64,000 nt of DNA from Nelumbo lutea (GCA_022828595.1 JAKGHH010000001.1:72660401-72724400); one strand, 5' to 3'; positions 1 through 11,325 are shown, numbered from the stretch's first letter. The notes: a model not told the origin generated them from the sequence alone. Numbers and translations: made by a program.

Positions 1-68
1 TCTTTGGTTTTGGGCAAAGGTGGTGTAAGTGGATAAAAGGGTGCATTAGGACTTGTCACTATTCCATT

Positions 69-1565
69 TTGGTGAATAGTAGGGTGGTGGACCATTTCCC
101 AACTACTGGGGGTATTAGGCAAGGGGACCCCCTATCTCCCTTTCTTTTTACCTTGATTGTTGAAGTTTTGGGGAGGATTATGGAGAGGGCAGATTCTAGG
201 GGTTTGGTAAGTGGTTGGAAAGTTGGAAGGGATGGAATTCAGATCACTCATTTAGTGTTTGCGGATGACATGATTCTGTTTTGTGGAGGGGAGGAGATAA
301 GGTGGGTTAGAAACTTAAAATGGGTGATTAATGTCTTTGAACATGTGACGAACCTCAAAGTCAACTTTGATAAGAGTTGTGTGATTGGTGTTAATATGAG
401 GGCCGAAGAGGTGGAAGAAAGGGCCCAAATATTGGGATGCAAGATTGCACATTGGCCTCTGAAATATCTGGGACTTCCCTTAGGGGATAATCCTAGTAGA
501 AGGGACTTTTGGAATCCAGTGATTGAGAAATTCAAAAGGCTAGCTTCATGGAAGAAAAACTATCTATCTTTGGGTGGTCGGATAACATTGATTAAAGCAA
601 CCTTGGCAAACCTCCCGATATATTTTTTGTCTGTGTTTAAGATTCTTGAGGGAGTGTGTAGGGTGTTGGAGAAATTCATGAGATTTCCTATGGGAACCTG
701 GGGAGGAGAAAATGGATCATAGAGTTAGGTGGGATTTGGTAAATAGAGCTAAAAAGGATGGTGGCCCTGGCTTAAGTAACTTGCAGAAGAAGAATGAAGC
801 CTTGTTGGGGAAATGGTTATGGAGACTGGCAAAAGAAAAGGATAATTTGTGGGCTAAAATAATCCTAAGTATTCATCTAGGGCTACAAGAGCTTCCCCCT
901 AGAAATCCATTCATACTATTCTTCCACCTTTCCTTCCTTTTATCAGGTATGACCTTTGCTCTAGTACTTCTGTAAGATTTTGGGAACACATTTGGGTGGG
1001 TAACTCACCTTTGAAGGAGCAGTTTCCTTCTTTGTTTTATCTCTCAAGGTTTAAAAATGAGCCTGTTGCTACTTTCCTAACCTATTATACTTCTGGCCCT
1101 GTTTGGAACTTGGGCTTCCGGAGGCCTCTTAGAGACTCCGAAATGGATTCCATTTCTAATTTGATTAAGATTTTGGAGGAGGTAGTTGTTGACCCCTCTA
1201 GATTGGACAGTGGGATTTGGGCTCCTACTCCTTCGGGTATTTTTTCATGCTCTTCCTTCTTCAAGGAATTAACCCATTCCCATTCGGCCCTTGATCCTCC
1301 TTTCCCGGCTCTGGAAGTTTGGGGTAGACCAATTCCTCCCAGAGTAGGTTTTTTATGCTGGGAAGCTATCCTAGGAAAGTGTAACACTTGTGACTTCAAA
1401 AGAAAAGGCCAAGATGGTGTTTATTCCCGCACTGGTGTATCTTATGTAAGAGGAACGGTGAGAGCTGTTATCATTTATTTGTTTCCTGTCCTTTTGTTTC
1501 AGAAATCTGGTATTGGTTTTTCTCTCTTTTTGGTTGCAGGTGGCCCATTCCCCCAAGTGTACTAA
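69..1565 (+). pseudogene. LINE reverse transcriptase and zinc-binding region (degenerate)
   Basis: The first open segment shows RT motifs in order: GIRQGDPLSPFLFTLI near residues 15-30, the catalytic HLVFADDMILF with FADD at about residues 64-67, LKVNFDKS, LKYLGLPLG, and a thumb-like LSLGGRITLIKATLANLP. A second open segment (712-975) continues with KKNEALLGKWLWRLAKE, a typical post-RT LINE motif. A third (996-1565) contains PPRVGFLCWEAILGKC, matching the zf-RVT region. The three pieces lie in different frames, so the original protein has been broken by indels. The enzyme would copy LINE RNA at nicked chromosomal DNA. The true start is outside the window, and the ATG at 69 is only an internal methionine. 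Confidence 0.88.
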
Positions 1566-1742
1566 GCTTGTTTAAATCTGTTCCAGTGAGGGCTTTAAAA
1601 AAGAGAGGTAAGATCTTGTGGAGATGTGTAAGAGCAGCTGTATGTTGGTCAGTGTGGGAGGAAAGAAATCAACGAACCTTCCAGGAAAAAGAAAGGAACA
1701 AAGAAGCCATCATTGATCTACATTAAGGTGGTTCATTGGGTC

Positions 1743-1760
1743 AAGTCTATGGAGCTTTTT
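1743..1760 (+). repeat. Left target-site duplication of nested LINE
   Basis: AAGTCTATGGAGCTTTTT here matches 2139-2156 with one difference (T/C). The pair brackets the minus-strand LINE insertion. Confidence 0.8.
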
Positions 1761-2138
1761 TTTTTTTGATCAATAACAAGAAACTTTGTTAAAAATATGG
1801 AACTATGTGAAGCTTAGGTACAAAGAGGAGGTCAAAAACTTAACTCCCCACCAAAGAATACAAGGAAAATTCAAAAATTAGCCCAAAAAGTCGAAACCCT
1901 ATCCACCCCTTGCTTTGCTAATCCATCAGTAAAAGAATTAGCAGTCCTTTTCACCCAGTTGTAATGAACCACAATATCCCTACTCAGCCAGTTAAATTTA
2001 TTCTTCTCATTGTTATAACTCCATAATCCGCTGCCTCCCCCCTTTAGCCACCTAATCACCACCTCCGAGTCACCTTCAAGAACCAAACATCTAATGTTCA
2101 ACTCCCTTGCTCTTTGGATACCTTCTAGGACTGCAAGG
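1761..2138 (-). mobile_element. 5'-truncated LINE nested in the first LINE (minus strand)
   Basis: Read on the minus strand, this 378-bp insert begins inside an RNase H domain and ends in a tail with TTATTGATC followed by poly(A), seen as poly(T) on the plus strand at about 1756-1767. An 18-bp duplication flanks it (1743-1760 and 2139-2156). Truncated 5' end, poly(A) 3' end and long target duplication are the marks of target-primed reverse transcription. Its RNase H is similar to that of the host LINE, so both belong to related L1 lineages. Confidence 0.88.
1871..2138 (-). pseudogene. LINE RNase H fragment (nested copy)
   Basis: The reading frame is open from the truncation point through to a stop at about 1871. 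It contains AVLEGIQRARELNIR (helix with catalytic Glu), VLEGDSEVVIRWL (catalytic Asp), and WVKRTANSFTDGLAKQG, the C-terminal RNase H signature. The N-terminal strand with the first Asp is lost by truncation. It is a remnant, not a functional gene. Confidence 0.85.
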
Positions 2139-2236
2139 AAGTCTACGGAGCTTTTTGAAGGTATCTCAGTTGGAAAGAAGTTGCCTGGTCTGCTCGGCTG
2201 TTTAATGCTACTGTTCCAACTTGGTCTCCTCCAACT

Positions 2237-2640
2237 ATGGGGTTCACTAAATTGAATTTTGATGGTAGCAGCGAAGGGAACCCAGGCCTTTCAGGTATTG
2301 GAGGAGTGTTCAGGGATGAAGAAGGTCGAATTATGGCTATGTTTTCAGGGCCTATAGGCTGGGGGGATTCTCTAAGAGCTGAAATTTCAGCAGTATTAGA
2401 AGGAATTAAAAGAGCCAAACAGCTGAATATTAGGATGCTGTTGGTGGAGGGTGATTCTAAACTGGCTGCAGAAGGAAGAGGCTAGTTTATGGAAGTTCTC
2501 AAATGAGAAAAAGAACATTTTCCAGCTCACTCAAGACATGCAATTCAATTTCAGTGGTCCAAGAGGACTGCCAATTCTTTTGCAGATTATCTAGCTAAAC
2601 AAGGGGTGGGAAGAACTAGTTTCTTTTGGGCTGTATTGTA
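2237..2640 (+). pseudogene. LINE RNase H domain (host LINE)
   Basis: KLNFDGSSEGNPGLSGIGG gives the first catalytic Asp, RAEISAVLEGI the Glu, and LLVEGDSKL the second Asp. A frameshift near 2480 moves the C-terminal part (ADYLAKQGVGRTSFFWAVL, ending at the stop near 2640) into another frame. This is the archaea-like RNase H found at the 3' end of many plant L1 elements, where it would remove template RNA during second-strand synthesis. A poly(A) tail follows about 100 bp downstream. Confidence 0.88.
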
Positions 2641-2746
2641 ATGTGATGTTTTTTGGGTGGGGTAAGAGATTTTACCCCCCTTCTTGTTGTATCTTTTCCA
2701 TATCCTTTTAATTAATAAAAGTTTCTGTTATTGATAAAAAAAAAAG

Positions 2747-3935
2747 AAATCTTGATAATCACACCCAAGAGAAAAAGTTTCATCCAAATATAAAACTATC
2801 AACTTTTCAGTTACACTGTCTTCCCGTATTTATAAACTATACATAGCACATTTATTTTTAACCTCCAAATTACAAAAAAAAGGAAACTTCTTAAAATTTT
2901 ATCTTATTTCCTTATTTCTGAAAAACTGTGTTACAAAGTTTAAACATGAAGATGAGAGGAAGTTCACTTGTCAAAGAACCAAAAAAAGGGGCCCACTCAA
3001 AAATCAGGGCAACATATAATTGCTATACAACACTCCTCCTTAGCTAGGTTATCTGGAATTGTGCTTAGACTTCTTGAAATCCAATGGGGCGAGGAACACG
3101 TTGCACCCACAATGTCCTGAGCTTCATTCAAAAAATGTTCAGTCTCCAAGGCCCACTCTCCTGTAAACCCATCTATTTGATAAATTGGTGGGATCACTCA
3201 ACACCAGAGGAGGAATGCCCAATGGAAATATCAATCATCTAAATATAGGAAAGGAAACATGTTAGAAATGTAAAAAATATTGTAGAAATTATAAACATGA
3301 TGGAAACATTGTGAAATATGTGGAAATAGACAATGCACAGTTACAATCCTTCTAGATTATCGTCTTGTTTCCAAACCATAGAACAAAGCGAAAAAGCTAG
3401 GGTTACTAGACAAAATAATATGCAGCAAAGTTGTTATATAGACCTTAGCAGTTGAAACTACAAAATAGAATAGAAGGTTCAAATAGATTCAACGAGTCAA
3501 TTAATGTCTTACACAAAATTATCAAAAAAAAAAGTCTTACACTAAGGTTTAGCTTCACATCCAAATGGAATTTCAAATTGGGTCAAAGTGATCATTATGT
3601 TCATTAGGCAAGCAATAATACTACTGCTTCACACATCTGCAGTTCCAGTAGTTTTCATTGGGGAGTATGTCAATTACAGTGATATTTCATTCAGTACCTA
3701 TGGAAATGGAAACATGTGGAAATATTAGAAAATATGTCAACATTTTAAACCATCATTCGGGATTTGATTTGTTGACCTATTACAAGTTTGGCATAAAGAA
3801 ATAACTTTCTAAAACCAATATCTCTTAAAATAACAAAACTACAATTTAAAACTCAAAAAATAAAGAATACATCCATCTGTCTTATTGGTTCATAAATTTG
3901 CTATAACCTACCAATAACATGTCTGGTTGCACAAT
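2747..3935. other. No gene recognised; AT-rich non-coding
   Basis: Only short open frames occur. A minus-strand frame at 2997-3197 contains IPDNLAKEE, faintly like the end of an RNase H, but no other motif supports it. No exon of PTOX or another known gene was recognised here. If PTOX is intact, this stretch is intronic. Confidence 0.5.
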
Positions 3936-4430
3936 CTTTAGCTTATTGCATGGATGATTTCATGATAGGATAATTTATGTAATGAGACAAAATCAAGTTA
4001 AACAGGCAAGTTTGTCCCCATATTTTCAACCTGTCATTGACCTGGACAGTTGAACCGTTTGAACCATCACCTAGCCGTGATTCTGGGTCTGGTATGATTT
4101 TCCTAAAACCTGGGGTTTTGTCAAAAACTGTTTGGCCCAGGCAATCGAACTGTTGACCCATTTGACCTGGTCACCAGGTCAAACTTCTGGAGGCCATAAC
4201 TTTTCAAGATCTGTGTCTTAAGGAGCCTTGCCCTGCTATTTTCACAAAAAAAAACCCTTTTTTGGCCTTAAATCACAATTATATATATATATATATATAT
4301 ATATAACTTTTCAAGATCTCTGTCTTAAGGAGCCTTGCTCTGCTATTTTCACAAAAAAAAACCCTTTTTTGGCCTTAAATTGCTATATATATATATATAA
4401 TGGGACAAAATTTGAGTGGGGAACTCGAGA
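3936..4430. repeat. Degenerate foldback-type repeat with internal direct duplication
   Basis: The segment is rich in GGTTC, TTGACC and GGTCAA words, like the hAT-like element at 7379-7985, and shares its 'ggccataactttt' block. Within it a unit of about 107 bp is duplicated: 4197 onward and 4304 onward share TAACTTTTCAAGATCT, CTTAAGGAGCCTTG and a CCCTTTTTTGGCCTTAAAT block. Each copy ends in a (TA)n run. Outer ends were not resolved. Confidence 0.55.
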
Positions 4431-4785
4431 TGATTCCCCCTCTAGTTTTGATATGTTCCCCAAATAAGTCACATGATACTTTCACTATTAGCTGCCCAGT
4501 ATCCTTCATTACCTATGCATAATTTTTTTTCATATTTCACCTGTGAAATCCAAAGATTTATCAAGCAGACTATAATTATGTTCTACCAATAACAGTATAA
4601 CACTGCCATATACATGAAAAAATGATGTGTGGGGTGGGAACCATCAGCAATGGGTCCATTTGCAAGATCCGCTAGATTACAAAGTTACCATGACCTGATA
4701 ATGACTAATGAAGTATGATAATGTTTTTGGCTTTTTGCCAAACTATGGTTACAACTTACAAACACCCTTCTCATTTCTAATTTGG

Positions 4786-4942
4786 CTTAGCTGAATGTGA
4801 TGGCTGTTCAGCTGGCTGTGGAACCAATGATAATATTCCCACAGTGGGAGGTGTGGGTCCCATGTATTTTATTACTGGCGTGGAAAATTATCATTGGTTC
4901 CACAGCCTGCTGAAGCAGCTGAACAGCCATTGCGTTCAACTA
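4786..4942. mobile_element. Foldback MITE, about 157 bp
   Basis: The left arm (TTAGCTGAATGTGATGGCTG, then TTCAGCTG, then GCTGTGGAACCAATGATAAT) pairs with the reverse complement of the right arm at about 4882-4942. An 8-bp insertion in the right arm (TGCTTCAG) is the main difference. The whole element can form one long hairpin. No coding capacity. No clear target duplication was found, so the superfamily is open. Confidence 0.8.
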
Positions 4943-5197
4943 ATCCTTCCCCATTTCAGCTAAAATTATCTTTTTTTTTTTCTGTTGGCTTGGGGGGCAG
5001 GGAGGAAGAGCTAGTGGTGGATCCTACCATACATAGATGAAGCATGTAATGGTTACTTGAAAAAACCATTCAGTTTACAAAATGTAATGCCCCACTTCTA
5101 ATGGATGCCACACCTTTATTTATACCTGGCAATGTAACGATATTGTGGTTTATGACCTCATAAAATCTGAGGTCCTGGCTGCAAAACTACTTCTGTT

Positions 5198-5882
5198 TGT
5201 TGGGATTCATGTATGAGTAGTGTATGAAGAGAGTCCCACATTGGAAAGGAATGATAAGTGCAAGGGACATATATACCAGAGTGGCCCATAGCATAGGCTT
5301 TTGGGTTGTAAGTGGTGTCCATCTTGTGTGTAAGTCCTACGCGCATGTATGTGTATGAGCCCTTGGTTTTGGTGATTCCCCTCAATGCACAACAGTAGTA
5401 TCAGATTTGAAGGTTTGGCTGGGCACAAGTGTTGATAGATGCATGCAATGAACTCCCATGGCTTGCTGTCTTCCCCATGGGTGAGTAGTTGGCAAGAGCA
5501 GTTGGTCTCCCATGATGTCTCCATCCATCAGAATGGGCTCCCATAGTTGGCTCCCCTATGGTCGTGAGCAAAGGGCTCTTGGTTGGTCTGCGTCAAGCTT
5601 GGCAATATGATAATAGCTTCTATTGGGGAGTATGGAGTTCCCAATGTGGAAAAGACTCTTTATGTGAGGAGGAGATTGTTGGGATTCATGTGAGTAGTGT
5701 ATGAAGTAATGAAGAGATCCTACATTGGAAAGGAATGAGAGGTGCAGGGCTCTTATATTACAAGAGTAGCCCATAACCCAATAGCTTAGCTTTTGGGTTG
5801 TAAGTGGTGTCCATGTGTATAAGTCCTATGCACATGTATGTGTACGACCCCCGGTTTTGGTGATTCCCCTCAATGCACAACA
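5198..5882 (+). mobile_element. TRIM: miniature LTR retrotransposon, 685 bp
   Basis: Two direct repeats of about 200 bp (5198-5394 and 5677-5882) both start TGTTGGGATTCATG and end CAATGCACAACA, giving TG...CA ends. Just inside the left repeat, TAGTATCAGATT resembles a primer-binding site for initiator tRNA-Met (TGGTATCAGA). Just before the right repeat, GTGAGGAGGAGAT is a purine-rich tract. The 282-bp interior has no coding capacity. This is the architecture of a terminal-repeat retrotransposon in miniature, moved by enzymes of another LTR element. No exact 5-bp target duplication is visible. Confidence 0.85.
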
Positions 5883-6181
5883 TTGCTCACCTCTTTTTTT
5901 TTTTTTATCACTTCACCTCAATTTTTTTTTGTTGGTGATTTCTGGAACTTTATTTTGAATTTTTAGATGATTTGTAATTAAATTGCTAGATGACTGCACG
6001 TATTGCCTTCCTTGAATTCTCATTAGAAAAAAATATTAAGTAATCAAGGAAAATAAAAGGGCAAAGAAAAAAAGCAGCTTTAGTTTTGTTAATATAGAAG
6101 AGGCTTGTCCATTTTTCTTTCGCTGTTCTTGTGTTATCATTAATCACCGGCAAAGTGATCCTTGTTATTCTTTTAATTCAG

Positions 6182-6405
6182 AGAACTTGTACGATGTGTT
6201 TGTGAACATAAGAGATGATGAAGCAGAACATTGCAAGACAATGAGGGCTTGTCAGACTCGTGGCAACCTTCGTTCACCACACTCATGTCCTGAAGATGCC
6301 ATTGAAGATGATTTGGTTTGCGTCCTTCCTCAGGCAGATTGTGAAGGTATTGTAGATTGTATTAGAAAATCTGTGACATCTTCTGAAGAGAGTAAAAAAA
6401 ATTAA
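6182..6405 (+). CDS. PTOX: Plastid terminal oxidase (ubiquinol oxidase 4, IMMUTANS), C-terminal exon
   Basis: The encoded peptide starts ENLYDVFVNIRDDEAEHC, continues KTMRACQT and LRSPHS, and ends after CEGIVDCIRKSVTS about 10 residues later. This is the conserved C-terminus of the chloroplast plastoquinol oxidase. The EAEH motif supplies the last two di-iron ligands of the family (Glu and His of ExxH). The enzyme sits on thylakoid membranes, oxidises plastoquinol with O2, and supports carotenoid synthesis and photoprotection. A pyrimidine-rich stretch ends in TTCAG at 6177-6181, giving an acceptor. The first Glu codon is split, so the upstream intron is phase 1. The stop is TAA at 6403-6405. 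No upstream exon was recognised between the left edge and 6181, so the preceding intron either exceeds 6.1 kb and contains the LINEs, MITE and TRIM, or this is a displaced fragment. Confidence 0.9.
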
Positions 6406-6640
6406 TGGAGAAGGGAATGAAATAAATAAGAATTGTAAAAAGAAAAATAAAAAATTGTTGAATGAAAACGAGTTCTGGCAATTGAGTCAAGGTCTCTTCT
6501 CAGTTTATGCTGAAGTAGTACTTCCTCTCCTGAATACAGTCGGAGGAAAGTTTTGATAGAATGATCAAGTATACATTGTATATTCAACCAATGGTGAAAC
6601 ATTCTAAATTTCTGATTACTTGTATAATGTTACAAACACA
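6406..6640 (+). other. Probable PTOX 3' untranslated region
   Basis: AT-rich sequence directly after the stop has AATAAATAAG at about 6421 and several TATTTGT/TGTATA-like stretches that could serve as polyadenylation signals. No competing coding feature lies on the plus strand. The end point is a guess. Confidence 0.5.
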
Positions 6641-6885
6641 GGACCTTCCTATTTGGTGGGTAAAAAAAATCTTTTAGAGAGTTGATCCATTTTTCTGTTG
6701 TTGCTTGATTCTTAAACCGGAAAGGCGACAGGAAATGTGCATTGGGACAGGCCATAACTAATTCCATCCGTCCAATTGCAGATTGATCACTCATGAGAAG
6801 AGGAAGTTTCCTGTTTGGCTTGTGGTAATAGCCGCTACTCGAGCTCCGGCTCAATCACAAGAGACCGGAAACTTATATAGTGGGT
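6630..6885 (-). other. Possible short minus-strand transcription unit (weak)
   Basis: On the minus strand CACTATATAAG at about 6875 resembles a TATA box. About 70 bp downstream an ATG opens a 54-codon frame (MSDQSAIGRMELVMACPN...) ending near 6630. It would converge on PTOX. No known family was recognised and the frame may be chance. Confidence 0.2.
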
Positions 6886-7378
6886 ACCTGGGAGGTGGGA
6901 ACTGGGAACAAGCTATGTGAAGACTCCCATCAGTTTTACCATTTAGTCAGTTACCAGTAAAATTCACAGCCAGTTACAGTGCGGTGCTGAGGGGGGGCGG
7001 GGGTTTCAAGAATATCTCATCAAAGCATGACGTACAGGACTTAATATTGTTTTAGCGTTCTTTCCTGAAATGGGCAAAGTTCAGAAGTGCTGGATTTTCC
7101 AGTTTGCTGAGATGGAAGAATAAAACATGGACCCTTACAAATTTTGGAAATATATCCCGTGCACTCATAGGCAAGACAGAAGGTGAGTGACTTATTGCGT
7201 TAACCTGAGTGTTTTATGGCTTCAGTGGAGTTCAGGGTTTGCCTGACAACTGAACGGTGAAAACGGGTGTTTTTTTGTTAATATTGTAGTAACGGAAGTC
7301 AGAAATAACTTTCGTTTGGATTCCATATGGATTTGGATTTGGATCGGGGCAATGTATTTGTAGAAAAAATGTGTGCAA

Positions 7379-7483
7379 CCAATGTTTAAAAACCGATCCA
7401 GAGGCTGAACTGGTTTTGCCTCCGGGTTGTGGGTCATTGGTTTGACCGGCTGGGTTGGACGGTTCAGATTGCCACATCATCAC

Positions 7484-7515
<32 letters not shown>

Positions 7516-7985
7516 ATATGTATGTATATGTGTATAAATATATATTTTAGTAATAAATAATGTATAAATATGTTTTAGATATGTTATATGTATTATTTTA
7601 TATTTAATATATATTTTTAATTTTTTATTTATAAAAAATACTAAAAAGTGCATTTCGAGGTTAGAAAGGGTTTTTTTCCAAAAAAATAGCGGGGCTTGAA
7701 AAGTTACTCAAAATAAAAAAGATAAGAAAAATCACCTCAATTGGACATCGGAAGGCAAAGTTATGGCCTCCGAAGGTTTGCATGTATTCGGTGTGCAACT
7801 CGTGATATGGTCACCGGATTGGGTTGAAAAGGTCAATGGTCGAATAAGTTCGGTTGAACGGTTCTTGACCAAATCAACGGTTTTTGACCATATGATGGGT
7901 CTTGACCGAATTAGACCCAGAATCCTGATTGGGTGACGGTTCAAACGATTCGTCCAATCGGGTCAACAGTGAATTGAAAACATTG
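7379..7985. mobile_element. hAT-like MITE, about 607 bp, (TA)n core
   Basis: Left end CCAATGTTTAAAAACCG and right end GAATTGAAAACATTG are inverted repeats. Both arms are full of GGTTTGACC/GGTTCAA motifs. Flanking 8-mers GTGTGCAA (7371-7378) and TTGTACAA (7986-7993) agree at 6 of 8 positions, consistent with an old 8-bp hAT-type duplication. The centre is a long TA-rich run. Non-coding. Confidence 0.65.
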
Positions 7986-8122
7986 TTGTACAATAGTACT
8001 TGGATTGATGAAACTTGAAACACCACCTCAAATCAAAATAAGCATTTACTAATGGTGCTGAAAGCGAGTCTAGATCCAGTAGGCACACCTTTAACCCTTG
8101 TTGTAACCAAGTAGCACTTAGA

Positions 8123-8608
8123 TAGGGGTGTCCATGGTTCGGTTACCGAACCATGGCCCCTTTTTGTAAATCGAACTAGTAGTACAGGTTTTTTCATTTC
8201 GCCAAACCGAAACCGAACCAGTACCACCGATTGATCGGTTCGGTTTTTCAAATTTTTATATTTATAATATATATTATACAAATATATGTATAATATATTT
8301 TAAAAATATATAAATATTTGTAAATAGATCATTATAAATATAATATAACTATATATTTATATATAATGAATATATATTTATATAAAATATATAGAAAATA
8401 TGTGACATATATTAAAAATATATATAAAATATACATATAAATACATATACTGGCCGGTCTGGTTAACGGTCAGTTTTTTTGTAGGTTAACCGAAAACCGA
8501 ACCGGTCCTTCGATTTTTCAAGAATTTCGAACCGAAACCAAACCGACCGACCGGTTCGGTTAACCACATTTTGTGGTTTGGTTTTTCGGTTTTTCATGGA
8601 CACCCCTA
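8123..8608. mobile_element. hAT MITE, 486 bp, TIR TAGGGGTGTCCATG
   Basis: The left end TAGGGGTGTCCATG is matched exactly by its inverse CATGGACACCCCTA at the right end. The flanks CACTTAGA (8115-8122) and CACTCAGG (8609-8616) match at 6 of 8, as for an 8-bp hAT target duplication. The arms contain repeated CGGTTCGGTT/AACCGAACC words and the core is AT-rich. No coding capacity. Confidence 0.85.
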
Positions 8609-8639
8609 CACTCAGGAGACCGGATCACCTGCCAACTAA

Positions 8640-8953
8640 AGACGTTCCAATGGAGTTCACATCCTTTGCATCGTGGTTGTAGAAAAAACTCTACAACCAC
8701 TAATGCGAATTTAACACATCATTGGTTTGTAATGGAGGTGTGGAAGGCTGAAACTAACGACCATTTTTATTTTATTTTATTATTTTTACTATGTTTTGAA
8801 ACCCCCAGTACTCCTTTCTCTTTCTTGCCCTCCCTCCTGCGTAGGAGTTCACATCATCTGCTCAGCACTCCTTTCTCTCACCCTTCCTATTCCACACCGA
8901 CCACCAGTGACGGTTGCGCTATTGGACATCGACCACCGGCGACGGTTACTCCT

Positions 8954-8997
<44 letters not shown>

Positions 8998-9330
8998 CCT
9001 CCCTCCCTCTCCCCCCAGTTTTCTTGTTCCCTCTTGTTTCCTCTTCCTCCAAATCGACAACCCAGCACTCCATTCGGGCTGCTGCTGCAATCACCAACGC
9101 TGCTGCAACCACTGGACACTGGACAAGGCACGAACAACATGTTAAAATGCTAACCTCTAATGATTTTGAACCCTAAAACCCTAGTTACTGTCTATTGTTT
9201 CTTGTGTTAGTTATTTGTTGCAATAATTAAGGATCGAGATTTTTGCTTTTTTTTTAACAGTTTTTGCTTCTCCAGATTGAACCATTATACCTAAACTGTA
9301 TCTATTTTTTTCCTTCACTATATGTACACC
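8640..9330 (+). repeat. Left arm of the inverted repeat pair
   Basis: Homologous, inverted, to 11790-12450. Contains a (CT)n run at about 8957-9009 that gives spurious Ser/Leu-rich open frames on both strands. These frames are not genes. Confidence 0.75.
8957..9009 (+). repeat. CT microsatellite
   Basis: A run of CTCTCT with CCCT variants. The counterpart in the right arm near 12115-12135 is much shorter (GAGAGAGAGAGA), so the repeat expanded or shrank after the arms formed. Confidence 0.9.
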
Positions 9331-11325
9331 TGATTTTAGTTGTTAAGTGTTCATCCCAATTGTCTTCCCACTAATGTGTTACATCAAACCCTTATTCCTT
9401 CTCATTCCACTCTGTTATAGATACCAATAATATTTCTCTGTAATTTTTAAAAGAATTCCAATAAAAGAAGTTGGTTGAATGTTGGGGTTTGGGAGGGTTG
9501 CTTCATGTTGGGGTTTGGGTTGAATGATAGTTGAATGCACTCATCATTGAATTTTGGTCTAGTCTAATACTAGTATGATTATGTTTATTGTTTAACGAGA
9601 CAGTTTATGATACTGATACGAATTCAGGGTAGTATTACTATTACTTGTCAAATGAAATACCTAATATATTAAATTCCTTAATTATTGAGCATTTCAGAAA
9701 TGACCAATCTACATACTTCTCAGCTTACCAACTTCCTAGATGACTGTGTGCTGACTTGTTGCAAAGATACTTAAACTTGGCCAACCACCTAAATGTTTCT
9801 TATTCTTTCTTTAGTTTCATACTTATAACATGTTATATATTCCTCTAATCTCAACTGTAAATTCATTTTTGTTGAATTCTTTATAGAGGTAGTTGAATTC
9901 ATGGGAAACAATAATCTTTAATTTGTTTTTTCCTTATGTTTTCCTTATCTTTTAATTTGTAACTGATTTTGGTGTACAAAGTATAAAGCAATGTATTAAT
10001 ATCTATGGAAAGGCATCTCAATATATATTGAAGCATCATGATTGGTCTGTGCATCCAAGCAGCCATGGGATTCTGGTCAATACACATGGGAATGAAAGAT
10101 TATTAAATATTTTCAATGGGTTTTGTTTGGTCAATACACAACCTTGATGATTGTGTCAAGACGTTGAAGAACCTGTAATATACAAACCAGTTCTAAAAGA
10201 AGAGCAGATTTTTTATTTTTCTTTTTTAATTTTTTTGGTACTTTGACCTATAAATTTGAAAACATGATTCCAACAGTATAGATAGGAACTTCAAAATGTG
10301 TGTATATCCCGATCTAGCACCTAAATTCCAAGCTAAAGCTCTAAAACCCACTTTTCCTTAACGATGTTTATTCTTACTGACCAGATTATTAGTTAGCTTT
10401 GTTGTTGTTGAACCATGTTTGTGTATGTGAGTCTATGACTATATGGATCATTAATCATTATAAGTGAAAGATGAAAAGCATTCGGAGATAAGAGCATTTC
10501 GGTAGTGCTTTTAAACAAATCACTAACTTCTATCATCGAATGTTGTCGGTTACATAATTAATTACTTATTTTATTAATTTGTGTAATTATTTTTTTAAGT
10601 AATAATTTGTAATTACTTATTAATGTAAAAATAGCCATTTCTCAAAGGTTGCAGCATTCAGGTACCCGGTCAATAACTTTACATTCAGAGATTAAAAAAA
10701 TCAGAAAAGCAAATTTCATGAATAAAGGAATAAAGTAGAGCTGCAAATTGGGTGGATTGGGGTTGAACATTTGTTTATGAGTGGAAATTAACAAAGGAAG
10801 GTAAAAGAAGGGGATAATTTCTTTTTCTCATATCCATAGGTTGTCATCCTTGAGATTGGCATCTAATTCATATGCCCCCTTCACCATTGAATTGCTGCCC
10901 ATCATGATCATTTGATTGCAACCCTTCATCATCTAATGGGGCCAATTAAATTAATTGGTGGAATTGAGTACTCAGTGTGTATGGACTTCACCGAAGTTGT
11001 TATCCAATTGTAACCAGAAAATAAATAAGTACACTACACTACATATCCAATGATTTTTGCCACTAACGCTTTATTAGTCCTTTCTTGGTAACCTGTATAT
11101 TGAATAGTGGAGAAGTGAGAATTTCTAGATATATATAAATAGCCAACTAATATATAACACCAATTCTTAACAAACAACAAAAATACATATTAGTTATAGA
11201 AAGCATCTCGTGGTTTAATCATCATGTAAAGTAATCCAAATAAATAAAGAAAAATAACAGCAAAAATACATATTAGTCACGGGAAGCAACAACACATGCA
11301 TTCCTAAGCTATCTCCAAAGAATAC
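9331..11325. other. Loop of the inverted repeat pair; no gene recognised
   Basis: AT-rich sequence with only short open frames on either strand. No transposase, tRNA or known exon was identified. Confidence 0.5.

Larger units (their letters stand above)
1..2746 (+). mobile_element. L1-type LINE with RNase H, 5' end outside window, interrupted by a nested LINE
   Basis: The plus strand carries, in order, reverse transcriptase motifs (69-722), a connection and zinc-binding region (712-1565), an RNase H domain (2237-2640) and a 3' tail with AATAAA-like sequence ending in poly(A) at about 2737-2746. This order is typical of plant L1 elements that acquired an extra RNase H. The 5' part (ORF1, endonuclease) lies left of the window. 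Several frameshifts and stops show it is dead. A second LINE in minus orientation sits at 1761-2138 and splits the region before the RNase H. Removing it restores a continuous sequence across a duplicated target site. Confidence 0.9.

Noticed and set aside
8573..9176. Long overlapping open frames on both strands (Ser/Leu-rich and Arg/Glu-rich)
   Set aside because: They result from the CT/GA microsatellite in a repeat arm. The homologous right arm does not keep the same frame lengths, and no protein family fits.
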